This document shows positions 1 to 7,011 of a DNA stretch of 10,442 nucleotides, piece after piece. Position 1 is the stretch's first letter, and each line of letters starts with the position of its first letter. The translations under genes were made by a program, and so were the position numbers. The stretch is from Candidatus Altarchaeota archaeon (lineage in GTDB: Archaea; Altiarchaeota; Altiarchaeia; IMC4; SCGC-AAA252-I15): positions 1 to 10,442 of the forward strand of contig JAHIYG010000035.1 of the NCBI GenBank assembly GCA_018815265.1, in the 5' to 3' direction. The notes beneath the pieces were generated by a model. That model was not told where the DNA came from. It was given only the letters and a program-made list of their open reading frames with translations, and did no database searches.

Positions 1-2328
1 AATGTCAAAGAGGACTAATAAGAGGAATAAATCAACATATGAAAAGTGGAATCCACTGTCTTGCCCAGACTCCTTTTCCTCAAGCTCTAAAATCAACTCC
101 ATAGCATAGTGGTCCCCTACATACTCAAAGAGGCTGTACGACTCCCGCAGAAGCTGTATGCCATATGTGGTATTTCCCACAGCCAAATATTGCTTTGCTT
201 GCAGGTATTTTTCCTGAGCACGATTAAGCACTGTGGCATTCAACGCAATAATCTTTACCTCATCCAAGTGAGTCTCATTCAATGCAGCAAATATCTTCAC
301 GGATTGATCTGCATGATACCTTGCTGTTTCAAAGTTTCTCAACTGCATGTTCTGCTTAGCCAAACTCAAAGACTCATACGCCTGCGTCAAATCAAGCATT
401 TGCTGCATCACCTGCTCATTGGCGCTATCCCCTGTTTTAGAATATGCCAGCTTAGCCAAAGCGAAGTATTTTCTCGCAGACGTGAAATTGCCATCCTCTC
501 TAGCAGCCAACCCAGACTCCACATAGGAGGATGCATCGCCTCCGACAAAATAGTTGAGGAGAGCATTTGCCCTCCCATACCCCTGCAGGTCGTCTGCTCT
601 TTTAAAAAGAAGTGAAGCTGCAGAGACATAGGCAGACGCGTTCAAATACATTTCCCTGCCAAAGAGGTATTCCGCCTCTGAAAGATAGATTTCAGCCTCA
701 ACCCTATCAGACAGCCTCTTTGCCCGAGTCAAAGCTTCCGAGTCGTTTAAGGCCTCGTATTGGATGATTAATTCGTGTGTCCTTTCGCTGGCAAGTTCAT
801 ACTGGGCATTTTGAAACATATTAAGTGCTTCAAAATACGCTACATCTATGATTAGAGAATCGCGCAGGCGCTCACACGCCATCATCCCAGGTTTATTGCC
901 ACTAGAGTTAAACAATGAAAGTGCCTGAACGACCTTCTCCAGAGACGTTGTGATTTCACCCTGCGCCCTCATTGATTCAGCCTGCGAAAAAACAATGTTT
1001 GCCATGTAGTTTATGTTTTTTTGTTTGTCGCCAAACACATACAGTTTGCCATCATCACATCCGACAATGACTTCAAGGCTTCCATCACCCTCCAAGTCCG
1101 CAATCGCAGGAGATGACCTCACAGCCCCCCCACATCCGAATTTGTATATACTGCCTCCAGGGCTGTTTAATATGTGGATGGAACCGTCTGTGACGCCATA
1201 TACCACATCAGGTTTATTGTCTGAGTTAATGAATGCAACAGCAGGAGATGACTCAATGGGTTTGGAGTGAGTGTATTTCTTTGAGAGAGTCAAGTTTGAT
1301 GCGAGTATATAGAGGTTCTTGTCCTTGGATGCAATAGCAAAACCCCACTTGTTTTTTCCAAAGAACTCAGCCTTAGAAGGTGCCGAGTATATTTCGCCCG
1401 AAACATTATATTCATTTTTCTGTAGGAGACCAGTCATCCCAATCCGTTCAACTATCCATTTGCCGGTAGCGTCCTTGACCCTTCTTGAAGTGACGACTCC
1501 AGTGTTGCCGATATACAATCTCGAAAAAGACTTACCACCCCCTACATAAATCTCCTTGGACAAAGTCACGAGAGGAGATGACACAATAGCTCCTGCGCTT
1601 TGATAGGTCCAAATCTTATAGGGTGGATTTTTTAGGACATACACTATGCTATCGCCTGACCCCACAACAACCTCCATCCCCTTTTCACCATCCATATCTG
1701 CCAATGCAGGAGAAGAAGTTACCGGCCCCCTGGTGTCATAGGTCCATAGAAGTTTACCATCCTTTGTAAGACAGTATATTTTAGTGTCTGAAGAGCCAAA
1801 GACTATTTCCTTCTCCTTTGTGCCGCCCAAATCAGACACTGCCGGAGAAGACCGCACATACCCTCCAGTCTGATAATCCCAAATAATTTCTCCTTTAGAG
1901 TTTAGGTTATATAGGTTACCATCATCTGATCCGAAAAGAACTTCGACTCTCCCGTCTGAGTCAACATCAGCCAATGTTGGGGGAGACCTAACATTGCCTT
2001 CAGTTTTAAAAGCCCAGAAAAGAGATCCATTCCCTCTTAAGGCATACAAGCTGTCATCATCTGAGCCAACCACCACCTCCAAGAGTCCGTCTCCGTCCAA
2101 GTCAGCGACTGAGGGAGAGGATTGTATGGCATCTCCTGTTTTGTAAGACCATATTAGTCCGAAATTCTTGAAATCCGCAGAGGACGTATAGTCCAGAAAT
2201 CCTGTGCGCATATAGTTGCCGTGAAACGTCGGCCAACTGCGATTAACAGCGGGTACTGCATCCAAAGACAATGCAGGAGTAGACAGTAAAACCAAGAAAA
2301 TAACTTGCACATATAGTCCTCGCCCCAT
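1..2328 (-). CDS. Secreted beta-propeller (PQQ/FG-GAP-like) protein with TPR-like helical region and C-terminal membrane anchor, 3' end outside window
   Basis: I translated this frame by hand: 776 codons without a stop, running off the window start. The ATG at 2328 gives a signal peptide (MGRGLYVQVIFLVLLS, then TPALSLDA) followed by WPTFHGNYMRTGF, typical of the entry to PQQ-type propellers. About eight blades follow (residues ~58-433), seven carrying an S-x-P-like motif preceded by W-x-Y: SSPSVADLDGDG at 70-81, RSPPTLADVDSDG at 114-126, then near 160, 205, 250, 317 (degenerate), 360 and 405. Several blades have D-x-D-x-D-G calcium-type loops and end in G-S-x-D-x-x-[LI]-Y. Residues ~440-750 are helical with TPR-like units (e.g. 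ARKYFALAKLAYSKTGD at ~618-634). From ~762 a hydrophobic stretch (YVDLFLLLVLF) begins a likely membrane helix. In-frame ATGs at 2478 and 2490 would bury the signal peptide and are less likely. It is probably a surface receptor or scaffold displayed outside the cell; ligand unknown. PQQ binding or enzymatic activity is not supported. It is transcribed divergently from the pilin-like operon. Confidence 0.92.
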   Translation of the reverse strand, partial: MGRGLYVQVIFLVLLSTPALSLDAVPAVNRSWPTFHGNYMRTGFLDYTSSADFKNFGLIWSYKTGDAIQSSPSVADLDGDGLLEVVVGSDDDSLYALRGNGSLFWAFKTEGNVRSPPTLADVDSDGRVEVLFGSDDGNLYNLNSKGEIIWDYQTGGYVRSSPAVSDLGGTKEKEIVFGSSDTKIYCLTKDGKLLWTYDTRGPVTSSPALADMDGEKGMEVVVGSGDSIVYVLKNPPYKIWTYQSAGAIVSSPLVTLSKEIYVGGGKSFSRLYIGNTGVVTSRRVKDATGKWIVERIGMTGLLQKNEYNVSGEIYSAPSKAEFFGKNKWGFAIASKDKNLYILASNLTLSKKYTHSKPIESSPAVAFINSDNKPDVVYGVTDGSIHILNSPGGSIYKFGCGGAVRSSPAIADLEGDGSLEVIVGCDDGKLYVFGDKQKNINYMANIVFSQAESMRAQGEITTSLEKVVQALSLFNSSGNKPGMMACERLRDSLIIDVAYFEALNMFQNAQYELASERTHELIIQYEALNDSEALTRAKRLSDRVEAEIYLSEAEYLFGREMYLNASAYVSAASLLFKRADDLQGYGRANALLNYFVGGDASSYVESGLAAREDGNFTSARKYFALAKLAYSKTGDSANEQVMQQMLDLTQAYESLSLAKQNMQLRNFETARYHADQSVKIFAALNETHLDEVKIIALNATVLNRAQEKYLQAKQYLAVGNTTYGIQLLRESYSLFEYVGDHYAMELILELEEKESGQDSGFHFSYVDLFLLLVLFDI

Positions 2329-2405
2329 TGAGGGTTTTTTGCCTTTGAGACAGAGCAATCTAGTGCTGTGTTGTAGAAAACCCTGAGATTCCTCAATCAA
2401 AACCC
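2327..2405. promoter_or_regulatory. Candidate operator: AAAACCC boxes and inverted repeat in divergent region
   Basis: AAAACCC occurs at 2377-2383 and 2399-2405, 22 bases apart (about two helical turns), and inverted as GGGTTTT at 2332-2338 just upstream of the minus-strand start codon. ATTGAGG (2327-2333) is also matched by its complement CCTCAAT (2391-2397). This could be a binding site for a regulator of the divergent genes, or chance in a short intergenic region. Only the repeats themselves are seen. Confidence 0.25.
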
Positions 2406-2479
2406 GTATGGCCGGCTTTGAAACCAATTTATGAATGGATTTTGTCGGCTCATCAGTGGATTTTTCAAAGTCCTCCATA

Positions 2480-2486
2480 TTATATA
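2480..2486. promoter_or_regulatory. TATA-like box in divergent intergenic region
   Basis: The sequence TTATATA lies in an AT-rich stretch (ATATTATATACC) and reads as a TATA-like element on both strands. For the plus-strand operon it would place transcription start near 2508-2510, giving a short leader before the ATG at 2525. For the minus-strand gene it would give a leader of roughly 125 bases. No BRE element is clear, so this is a moderate-to-weak call. Confidence 0.35.
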
Positions 2487-2505
2487 CCATTTCTAAATAT
2501 GTTTT

Positions 2506-2512
2506 GGAGGAG
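2506..2512 (+). promoter_or_regulatory. Shine-Dalgarno site selecting the ATG at 2525
   Basis: GGAGGAG lies 12 bases upstream of the ATG at 2525. It decides the start of the first operon gene: the longer reading from 2435 has no comparable site, overlaps the promoter region, and would put 30 extra residues before the pilin-like signal. Confidence 0.65.
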
Positions 2513-2524
2513 AATAAAAAGAGG

Positions 2525-3232
2525 ATGTTTCCCAAAGGGTGCGTAGGCCAGGCGGTTTTGGAATTCACTGTTGCCATGGGCTTCCTGCTCATCATCTTCT
2601 CACTTGTTGTCATAACATCCATACAAAAGACTTCAGAATCAGCAGGCATCAAGACATATATAGATTCAAGACGGATTGGGAACTCAGTAAAGGACAACAT
2701 AAACATGATAACTGAACAGGGACGGGGGTATTATCGCTTCTTCTCGATTCCAGAAAGCATACACGGAGGATACAATTACAGCATGTATGCAGTAGGCAAT
2801 GTTTTGGAGATGACCTACGGAGACAACGTATGGAGTACCAACCTCATATCTGGGAATGTCACAATACACTGCCTAAGCTACGGCAAAAGCGTGAAAAACA
2901 GGGTGATAAACCGGGGATGGGCCGTTGAGGTTACCTGCCACAAGCCCAACATGATGTTTGACGAAGCAAACACCATAGTGACTGTGAACTCCACGACATT
3001 GCAGATTACAAACGACGCCCACGTAGGCGCGCAAGACTTTATAGTAAGTCTTTCAAACACCACAGACTGGATAGACTACCATGTCGGGTGGATTGAACCA
3101 TTGGGTGTAGAGACAGTTTCATTTGACTCTGGAGCAGGTGATTTTTGCGCATACATAGACTACCAGGAAGAAGTTGATGAAAGCATAGAGGCAGACAATA
3201 ACATGACCTATGGAGGGGGATGCACGATATGA
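2525..3232 (+). CDS. Pilin-like surface protein with C-terminal CARDB-type adhesion domain
   Basis: This protein of 235 residues is the first gene of the operon. Its N-terminus, MFPKGCVGQAVLEF, is followed by about 20 hydrophobic residues (TVAMGFLLIIFSLVV). It matches the archaeal class III (DUF361-type) prepilin signal, with cleavage expected between G and Q and a glutamate five residues into the mature protein (Q-A-V-L-E). A prepilin peptidase encoded elsewhere (FlaK- or EppA-like) would process it. The C-terminal part (~172-227) resembles a CARDB domain: the end YIDYQEEVDESIEADNNM has the family's hallmark D-x-x-x-x-V-x-E-S-x-E-x-x-N-N pattern, and CARDB domains are beta-sandwich adhesion modules of archaeal and bacterial surface proteins. 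The middle (~35-170) is beta-rich and unassigned. The stop overlaps the next start (ATGA), so translation is probably coupled. A minor pilin-like, adhesive role is inferred. The start was chosen at 2525 for its Shine-Dalgarno site and the signal; the open frame continues upstream to 2435. Confidence 0.88.
   Translation: MFPKGCVGQAVLEFTVAMGFLLIIFSLVVITSIQKTSESAGIKTYIDSRRIGNSVKDNINMITEQGRGYYRFFSIPESIHGGYNYSMYAVGNVLEMTYGDNVWSTNLISGNVTIHCLSYGKSVKNRVINRGWAVEVTCHKPNMMFDEANTIVTVNSTTLQITNDAHVGAQDFIVSLSNTTDWIDYHVGWIEPLGVETVSFDSGAGDFCAYIDYQEEVDESIEADNNMTYGGGCTI
3212..3216 (+). promoter_or_regulatory. Shine-Dalgarno site selecting the ATG at 3229
   Basis: GGAGG (within GGAGGGGG) lies 12 bases before the ATG at 3229 and only 3 before the alternative ATG at 3220. 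This favours the later start, which also forms an ATGA overlap with the preceding stop codon. Confidence 0.6.
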
Positions 3233-3765
3233 AACCTTCAGGACAGATGTTTTCAGGGGATTTTCTCCTTGGATTTGTCATATTCTTCGCGGCACTAACG
3301 CTAATACTTTCTGTTTGGAGCACCACAACACGGGAGATATTATCTGGAGAAAACCACTTAGCCATGGAGGAGAGAGGTTCAGATGCCGTTGAAAAGCTCC
3401 TCAGGACAGAAGGAATACCTAGAAACTGGAGTGAAACGAACGTTTTGTCAGTGGGGTTGGCAAACAGTTCAAGAATACTGCAAGAAACCAAGGTATCCTC
3501 GTTTATCACCATGATGAGAGATAATGTTAGCGGGGACTGCGGCGGCACATACACCAAATACGAATGCAAAAGATATCTCTTAGGCATGGGGGAGTACAAC
3601 TTCCTCATAAACATCTCAAACCTGAGCGGTTCAACAGTGTACGTTAACGGTATGCCCGCGGTTTCAGGAAGATTCCCAGTCAACCAGAGCCTATCCCTGA
3701 AGATAGAGCGTACAGCAGTATACATGGGTGAGATAGTGAGGATTGACCTCACAGCATGGAAATGA
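3229..3765 (+). CDS. Small archaeal pilin-like protein
   Basis: This protein of 178 residues starts MKPSGQMFSGDFLLGF and continues with a hydrophobic helix to about residue 28 (VIFFAALTLILSVW). The basic lead, the G-Q junction at 5-6 and the acidic D six residues into the mature form resemble a class III prepilin signal. The ectodomain carries a pattern I associate with small archaeal pilin-like proteins: an amphipathic helix ending near AVEKLLRTEGIPRNW, then NVLSVGLANSSRIL, then YLLGMGEYNFLINI with beta-strands. The last strand ends in a terminal Trp (EIVRIDLTAWK). It has several sequons (NWS, NSS, NVS, NIS, NLS, NQS), fitting an extracellular glycosylated domain. Its start overlaps the previous stop, and its stop overlaps the ATG at 3762 of the VWA gene. 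A structural or minor pilin-like subunit is inferred. An anchored, non-polymerising surface protein is the alternative. Confidence 0.87.
   Translation: MKPSGQMFSGDFLLGFVIFFAALTLILSVWSTTTREILSGENHLAMEERGSDAVEKLLRTEGIPRNWSETNVLSVGLANSSRILQETKVSSFITMMRDNVSGDCGGTYTKYECKRYLLGMGEYNFLINISNLSGSTVYVNGMPAVSGRFPVNQSLSLKIERTAVYMGEIVRIDLTAWK
3736..3752 (+). promoter_or_regulatory. Candidate RNA hairpin over the only purine-rich site before the VWA gene
   Basis: GTGAGG-ATTGA-CCTCAC forms a perfect 6-bp stem with a 5-base loop, ending 3 bases before the ATG at 3756 and 9 before the ATG at 3762. Its left arm is the only Shine-Dalgarno-like sequence near this start. If the hairpin forms, initiation would depend on ribosomes translating the upstream gene and melting it (translational coupling). 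It lies inside codons of the upstream gene, so it may be chance. Confidence 0.3.
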
Positions 3766-6700
3766 AAAAAGGATATGCGACAGTGTTGGATGCGATGCTC
3801 GCAATAGCATTCACTGCAGTAGTACTTGCATCTCTTGCGGGACTTGACATGTCAAACAACAAACTGTCTACAATGTCCTCCAAGAGACTGCATTACATGT
3901 CAGAGGATGCACTGGACACACTCAACAAGAGAGGAGTCTTGGACGTCGTAGGTGAACAGTGGGCGGCTGCTGCAGGAAACCGGTCAAACCCGCACTTCAT
4001 CAATGCCACCCAGTTGAGTACACAATATCTGGACACCATACTGCCAGGAAACGTGGGATACATGCTGACAATTGATGGGGAGATGGTTGCAAACAACACA
4101 CGGGCGCCAGTGGATACGTCAGGCACACTGACTCATTCCACAAGGCTTCTTGTAGGCTACGGCAGAGGCCTGCCGACAAGAGGCTATGTAGCACGTGCTT
4201 TTCTCACAAACATAAAGGAAAAAACATCGTCAAGCTATTCATACTTCGGAGGCTTCGTTGGACAGGGCAACATAACAGTGTATGCCAGGGACATACCCTA
4301 TGACTCCACAATACAGAGGTGCTGTTTGGAACTAAACACACCCTCCAATTTTGATTTATACATAAACAGTGAATTTGCAGGCTCATTCACACCAACTGGA
4401 GGCAACATGAGCGCCAACCTAAAGGAGGGCGCAGTGGGTGGAGGAAATGGATGTGTTGAAAGCCAGTATCTCGAGTTGATAGACGGAGGAACAGAAAACA
4501 TGTTCGAACTGAAGTTCACTGAAGGCGATGTGCAGGACCATTATGTCGGAGGAGGATATGTCAAAGTATTTTATAACACTTCTGAAATGGACACAAACGA
4601 GGCAGTCAAAACAATGAAATATTATTTCCCCGGCATAAACGGCATAATAAACCTTTACGACAGCTTTTATGTCCCAGGTACTGTCAATTCAATGAGTCTC
4701 AATCTGGAATTCCTCTCAAACTACAGCACCTACCTCAACATAGGCGATGTCACAGTATATAACTCAAGCGGGTCAGAGACGCCTCAGACAGTGACATTAA
4801 GTGGGTCAGAGATGGCAGCTAAGGGATTCATATACCAGCCGGTTGACGACCCCAAATCAGTCAGTCTCAAGACCGTGCCATTGAGGATGGGGACTGGGAC
4901 AATCTCTCAGATTGTAGAATCAGGCAATGCAGACGTCGTCTTGATAACCGATGTCTCAGGTTCGATGATGTGGAGGATAGGATATACAGACAGCACAACA
5001 GGCGTCGAAAGAGCATGCTCCTCTGCGAGCCTGTACAATTCAGACACACGGCGTATTAGCCTTGCCAAATGCCTAGCAAAAGACTTCATAAACACGATAA
5101 TGAACCATACTGGAAACAGGATAGCGCTGGTGTCATTTGACAGCATTGCAGAAGCAGACGGCCACAGCCCATACCGGCTGACTGACACCCAAACAAACAA
5201 CAGCCTCATAGCAAAGATAAACTCATACAGCAACACGCCAAGCGGGGGCACATGCGTATGCTGTGCAATAAACAAGGCATATGAACTATTGGAAGATGAC
5301 GGCGACCCCAGCAAAGACTACTACATAGTGGTGATGACAGATGGGATAACCGGCTACACCTGCGGAGGCTGCACAAGAGAGTCAGGACAGAACGTATTCT
5401 ACACAGGCTTCGAAGACTCTGGAGAAATAAGCGAATGGAGTCCCGACCCAACAAGAACCACAGCCACAAACAATATCAACTACGGCAGGGCAAGCGAGGG
5501 AAGCTATGGAGGAAACCCCCAAGGATCGCATACCGGCTCCTATTACTTCGGCATCTGGGGCGACTTCGACCCAGGATACCTGGCATTGGATAGAACCCCA
5601 ATAGATTTGACAGGATACGACCAAGTCAACCTGAGCATATGGTACAGCTTCGAAGACACTGAAGATGCGGACGAGATAGGATTTTACTACCTAAATGACA
5701 CAGGGTGGGTGAAGGTATTCGAGGACCTGACCCCACAGGTCGGCAACGGAGCCCAAAAACCATGGGCTAAAGCACAGGTAACCCTGCCCCAGAACATGGT
5801 AAGCCTTGTGCTATCCTACTGGGGGCAAACATCATCTTCCACAGAACACCTTATGGTAGACGACCTAAGGATTAGCATCCCAAGCGGCAGCGAAGAGGGA
5901 TGCTTGGACTGCATCTGTTCCGCATACTCCACAGCAGGGGTCGTATCGGCCTGCGGAGGAAACCCAGCAGACTGCAGCAACAGCGCCTGCCAGCCTGCGA
6001 TAGACGATGCCATATGCGCTGCAGAGAGGGCCCATAGAAACCTCGGAGCTGAAATAAGAACCATAGGATTCAGCCCGTCAACAGTCGGGTGCGACAACGC
6101 AGAAGACACCCTCCAAGGCACTGCAGAATGCGGAGGAGGAGCATATTGCGAGGGAGGAGACGCAGAAGACGCTGCAAACTGCTACATCAACTTTTCAAGA
6201 GACATCTACGTCTCATCAACCAAAAGCCAAACAATATACTATGGCGGGGCAGTCGACAACACGCAATTGTATCCCACATCATACATTGAATTCGAATTCA
6301 CCCCCATCAACGAGACGACATATGGGGAAGTCTCCATGATGCGTTCAACAGACGCATTCGACGACACAGTGGACTGCGAAGGAACATTATACGTGCCTGA
6401 CGGCGTTGTTGTATCCCAAGCTAAGGCAACATCATATTCCGGACCACATTGGACAGACTATCTGAGGATAACAAATGAGGGAGGTACAAATGCGCCGTAT
6501 CAGCTGACAAACTGGGGAACCACATATTCTATCCTAGGAGACCCATATACAGTGGACATACCAGCGTATTACATAAATTCTGGAGAAGACAATGTAGTAT
6601 ACATCAGAACATCAGATAATTCAAGCCAGGCTACAGGATGCAGTCCAGACAACAGAGTCATATACACGATGAGGATGAGGACACTAGTTGGATACGGGAA

Positions 6701-7010
6701 TGTTTTCCCAACAAGCGAAGGCTGCATATGGACCATAGAGTTCGAAGACGGAAGCACATACAGCGCCCCGATACCCACAGGATATAGCGGTTCACAACAG
6801 TGCACATATGAAGGTGCAGGAGTGACATACGACGAACAAGATGCAGTATCCGACGCCATATACCGTCTGTTATACCAGTTAGATATCGACAAGGACGGTC
6901 GAGTAGATTTGCTGTTCGACCCGGACATGATAGACTTTGAGTTAAGCCAGGCAGGCGGTGTGAAGTCGCTTTGGGGGCCTGCGATGTTTAAGTTGATAGT
7001 GTGGATATAA
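3762..7010 (+). CDS. Pilin-like von Willebrand factor A (VWA) domain surface protein with domain insertion
   Basis: This large protein has 1082 residues from the ATG at 3762 (ATGA overlap with the previous stop). An ATG at 3756 would add two residues. The N-terminus MKKGYATVLDAML plus a hydrophobic helix to ~27 is pilin-like, with G at the possible cleavage site and D six residues later. Residues ~30-385 are a beta-rich ectodomain. The VWA domain spans ~390-815 and has a complete metal-binding MIDAS set: D397-x-S399-x-S401 (DVSGSM), T497 in SGGTC, and D527 in MTDG. A beta-sandwich domain of about 165 residues (~545-708) is inserted after the MIDAS aspartate strand, framed by CGGC (534-537) and CLDC (714-717). 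The fold resumes with EIRTIGFSPS and CGGGAYCEGGDAEDAANCY (790-808). A C-terminal beta-rich region carries an EF-hand/dockerin-like calcium loop, DIDKDGRVD (1041-1049), and ends in LIVWI. It has about 25 Cys and about 15 sequons. Metal-dependent adhesion is inferred; PilY1 is an organisational analogue, not a shown homologue. Confidence 0.92.
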   Translation: MKKGYATVLDAMLAIAFTAVVLASLAGLDMSNNKLSTMSSKRLHYMSEDALDTLNKRGVLDVVGEQWAAAAGNRSNPHFINATQLSTQYLDTILPGNVGYMLTIDGEMVANNTRAPVDTSGTLTHSTRLLVGYGRGLPTRGYVARAFLTNIKEKTSSSYSYFGGFVGQGNITVYARDIPYDSTIQRCCLELNTPSNFDLYINSEFAGSFTPTGGNMSANLKEGAVGGGNGCVESQYLELIDGGTENMFELKFTEGDVQDHYVGGGYVKVFYNTSEMDTNEAVKTMKYYFPGINGIINLYDSFYVPGTVNSMSLNLEFLSNYSTYLNIGDVTVYNSSGSETPQTVTLSGSEMAAKGFIYQPVDDPKSVSLKTVPLRMGTGTISQIVESGNADVVLITDVSGSMMWRIGYTDSTTGVERACSSASLYNSDTRRISLAKCLAKDFINTIMNHTGNRIALVSFDSIAEADGHSPYRLTDTQTNNSLIAKINSYSNTPSGGTCVCCAINKAYELLEDDGDPSKDYYIVVMTDGITGYTCGGCTRESGQNVFYTGFEDSGEISEWSPDPTRTTATNNINYGRASEGSYGGNPQGSHTGSYYFGIWGDFDPGYLALDRTPIDLTGYDQVNLSIWYSFEDTEDADEIGFYYLNDTGWVKVFEDLTPQVGNGAQKPWAKAQVTLPQNMVSLVLSYWGQTSSSTEHLMVDDLRISIPSGSEEGCLDCICSAYSTAGVVSACGGNPADCSNSACQPAIDDAICAAERAHRNLGAEIRTIGFSPSTVGCDNAEDTLQGTAECGGGAYCEGGDAEDAANCYINFSRDIYVSSTKSQTIYYGGAVDNTQLYPTSYIEFEFTPINETTYGEVSMMRSTDAFDDTVDCEGTLYVPDGVVVSQAKATSYSGPHWTDYLRITNEGGTNAPYQLTNWGTTYSILGDPYTVDIPAYYINSGEDNVVYIRTSDNSSQATGCSPDNRVIYTMRMRTLVGYGNVFPTSEGCIWTIEFEDGSTYSAPIPTGYSGSQQCTYEGAGVTYDEQDAVSDAIYRLLYQLDIDKDGRVDLLFDPDMIDFELSQAGGVKSLWGPAMFKLIVWI
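5394..5885 (+). other. Jelly-roll/MAM-like domain inserted inside the VWA domain
   Basis: Residues ~545-708 of the VWA protein do not belong to the VWA fold. They begin with YTGFEDSGEISEW, contain GSHTGSYYFG, TPIDLTGYDQVNLSIWYSF and WAKAQVTLPQ, and end with MVDDLRIS. This order of features is typical of MAM/laminin-G-like beta-sandwich ectodomains: an F-E-D start, an aromatic-rich core, a W before the penultimate strand and a D-D-hydrophobic-x-I end. VWA elements lie on both sides, so this is an insertion rather than a tandem domain. Carbohydrate or protein binding is plausible. Confidence 0.6.
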
Positions 7011-7011
7011 C

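Noticed and set aside
109..615. Plus-strand open frame of 168 codons
   Set aside because: It lies antisense to the helical part of the propeller gene; its translation is low-complexity with no recognisable motif, and the minus-strand frame is continuous and motif-rich.
2329..2490. N-terminal extension of the minus-strand propeller gene from ATGs at 2478 or 2490
   Set aside because: The frame is open, but the extension would place about 50 polar residues before a clear signal peptide and runs through the shared promoter region.
2435..2524. 30-codon upstream extension of the first operon gene (ATG at 2435)
   Set aside because: It runs through the TATA-like region, lacks a ribosome-binding site and would move the prepilin-type signal away from the N-terminus; the ATG at 2525 has GGAGGAG upstream.
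3039..3752. Minus-strand open frame of 237 codons
   Set aside because: It is antisense to the two pilin-like genes, has no domain signature, and crosses their functional junction.
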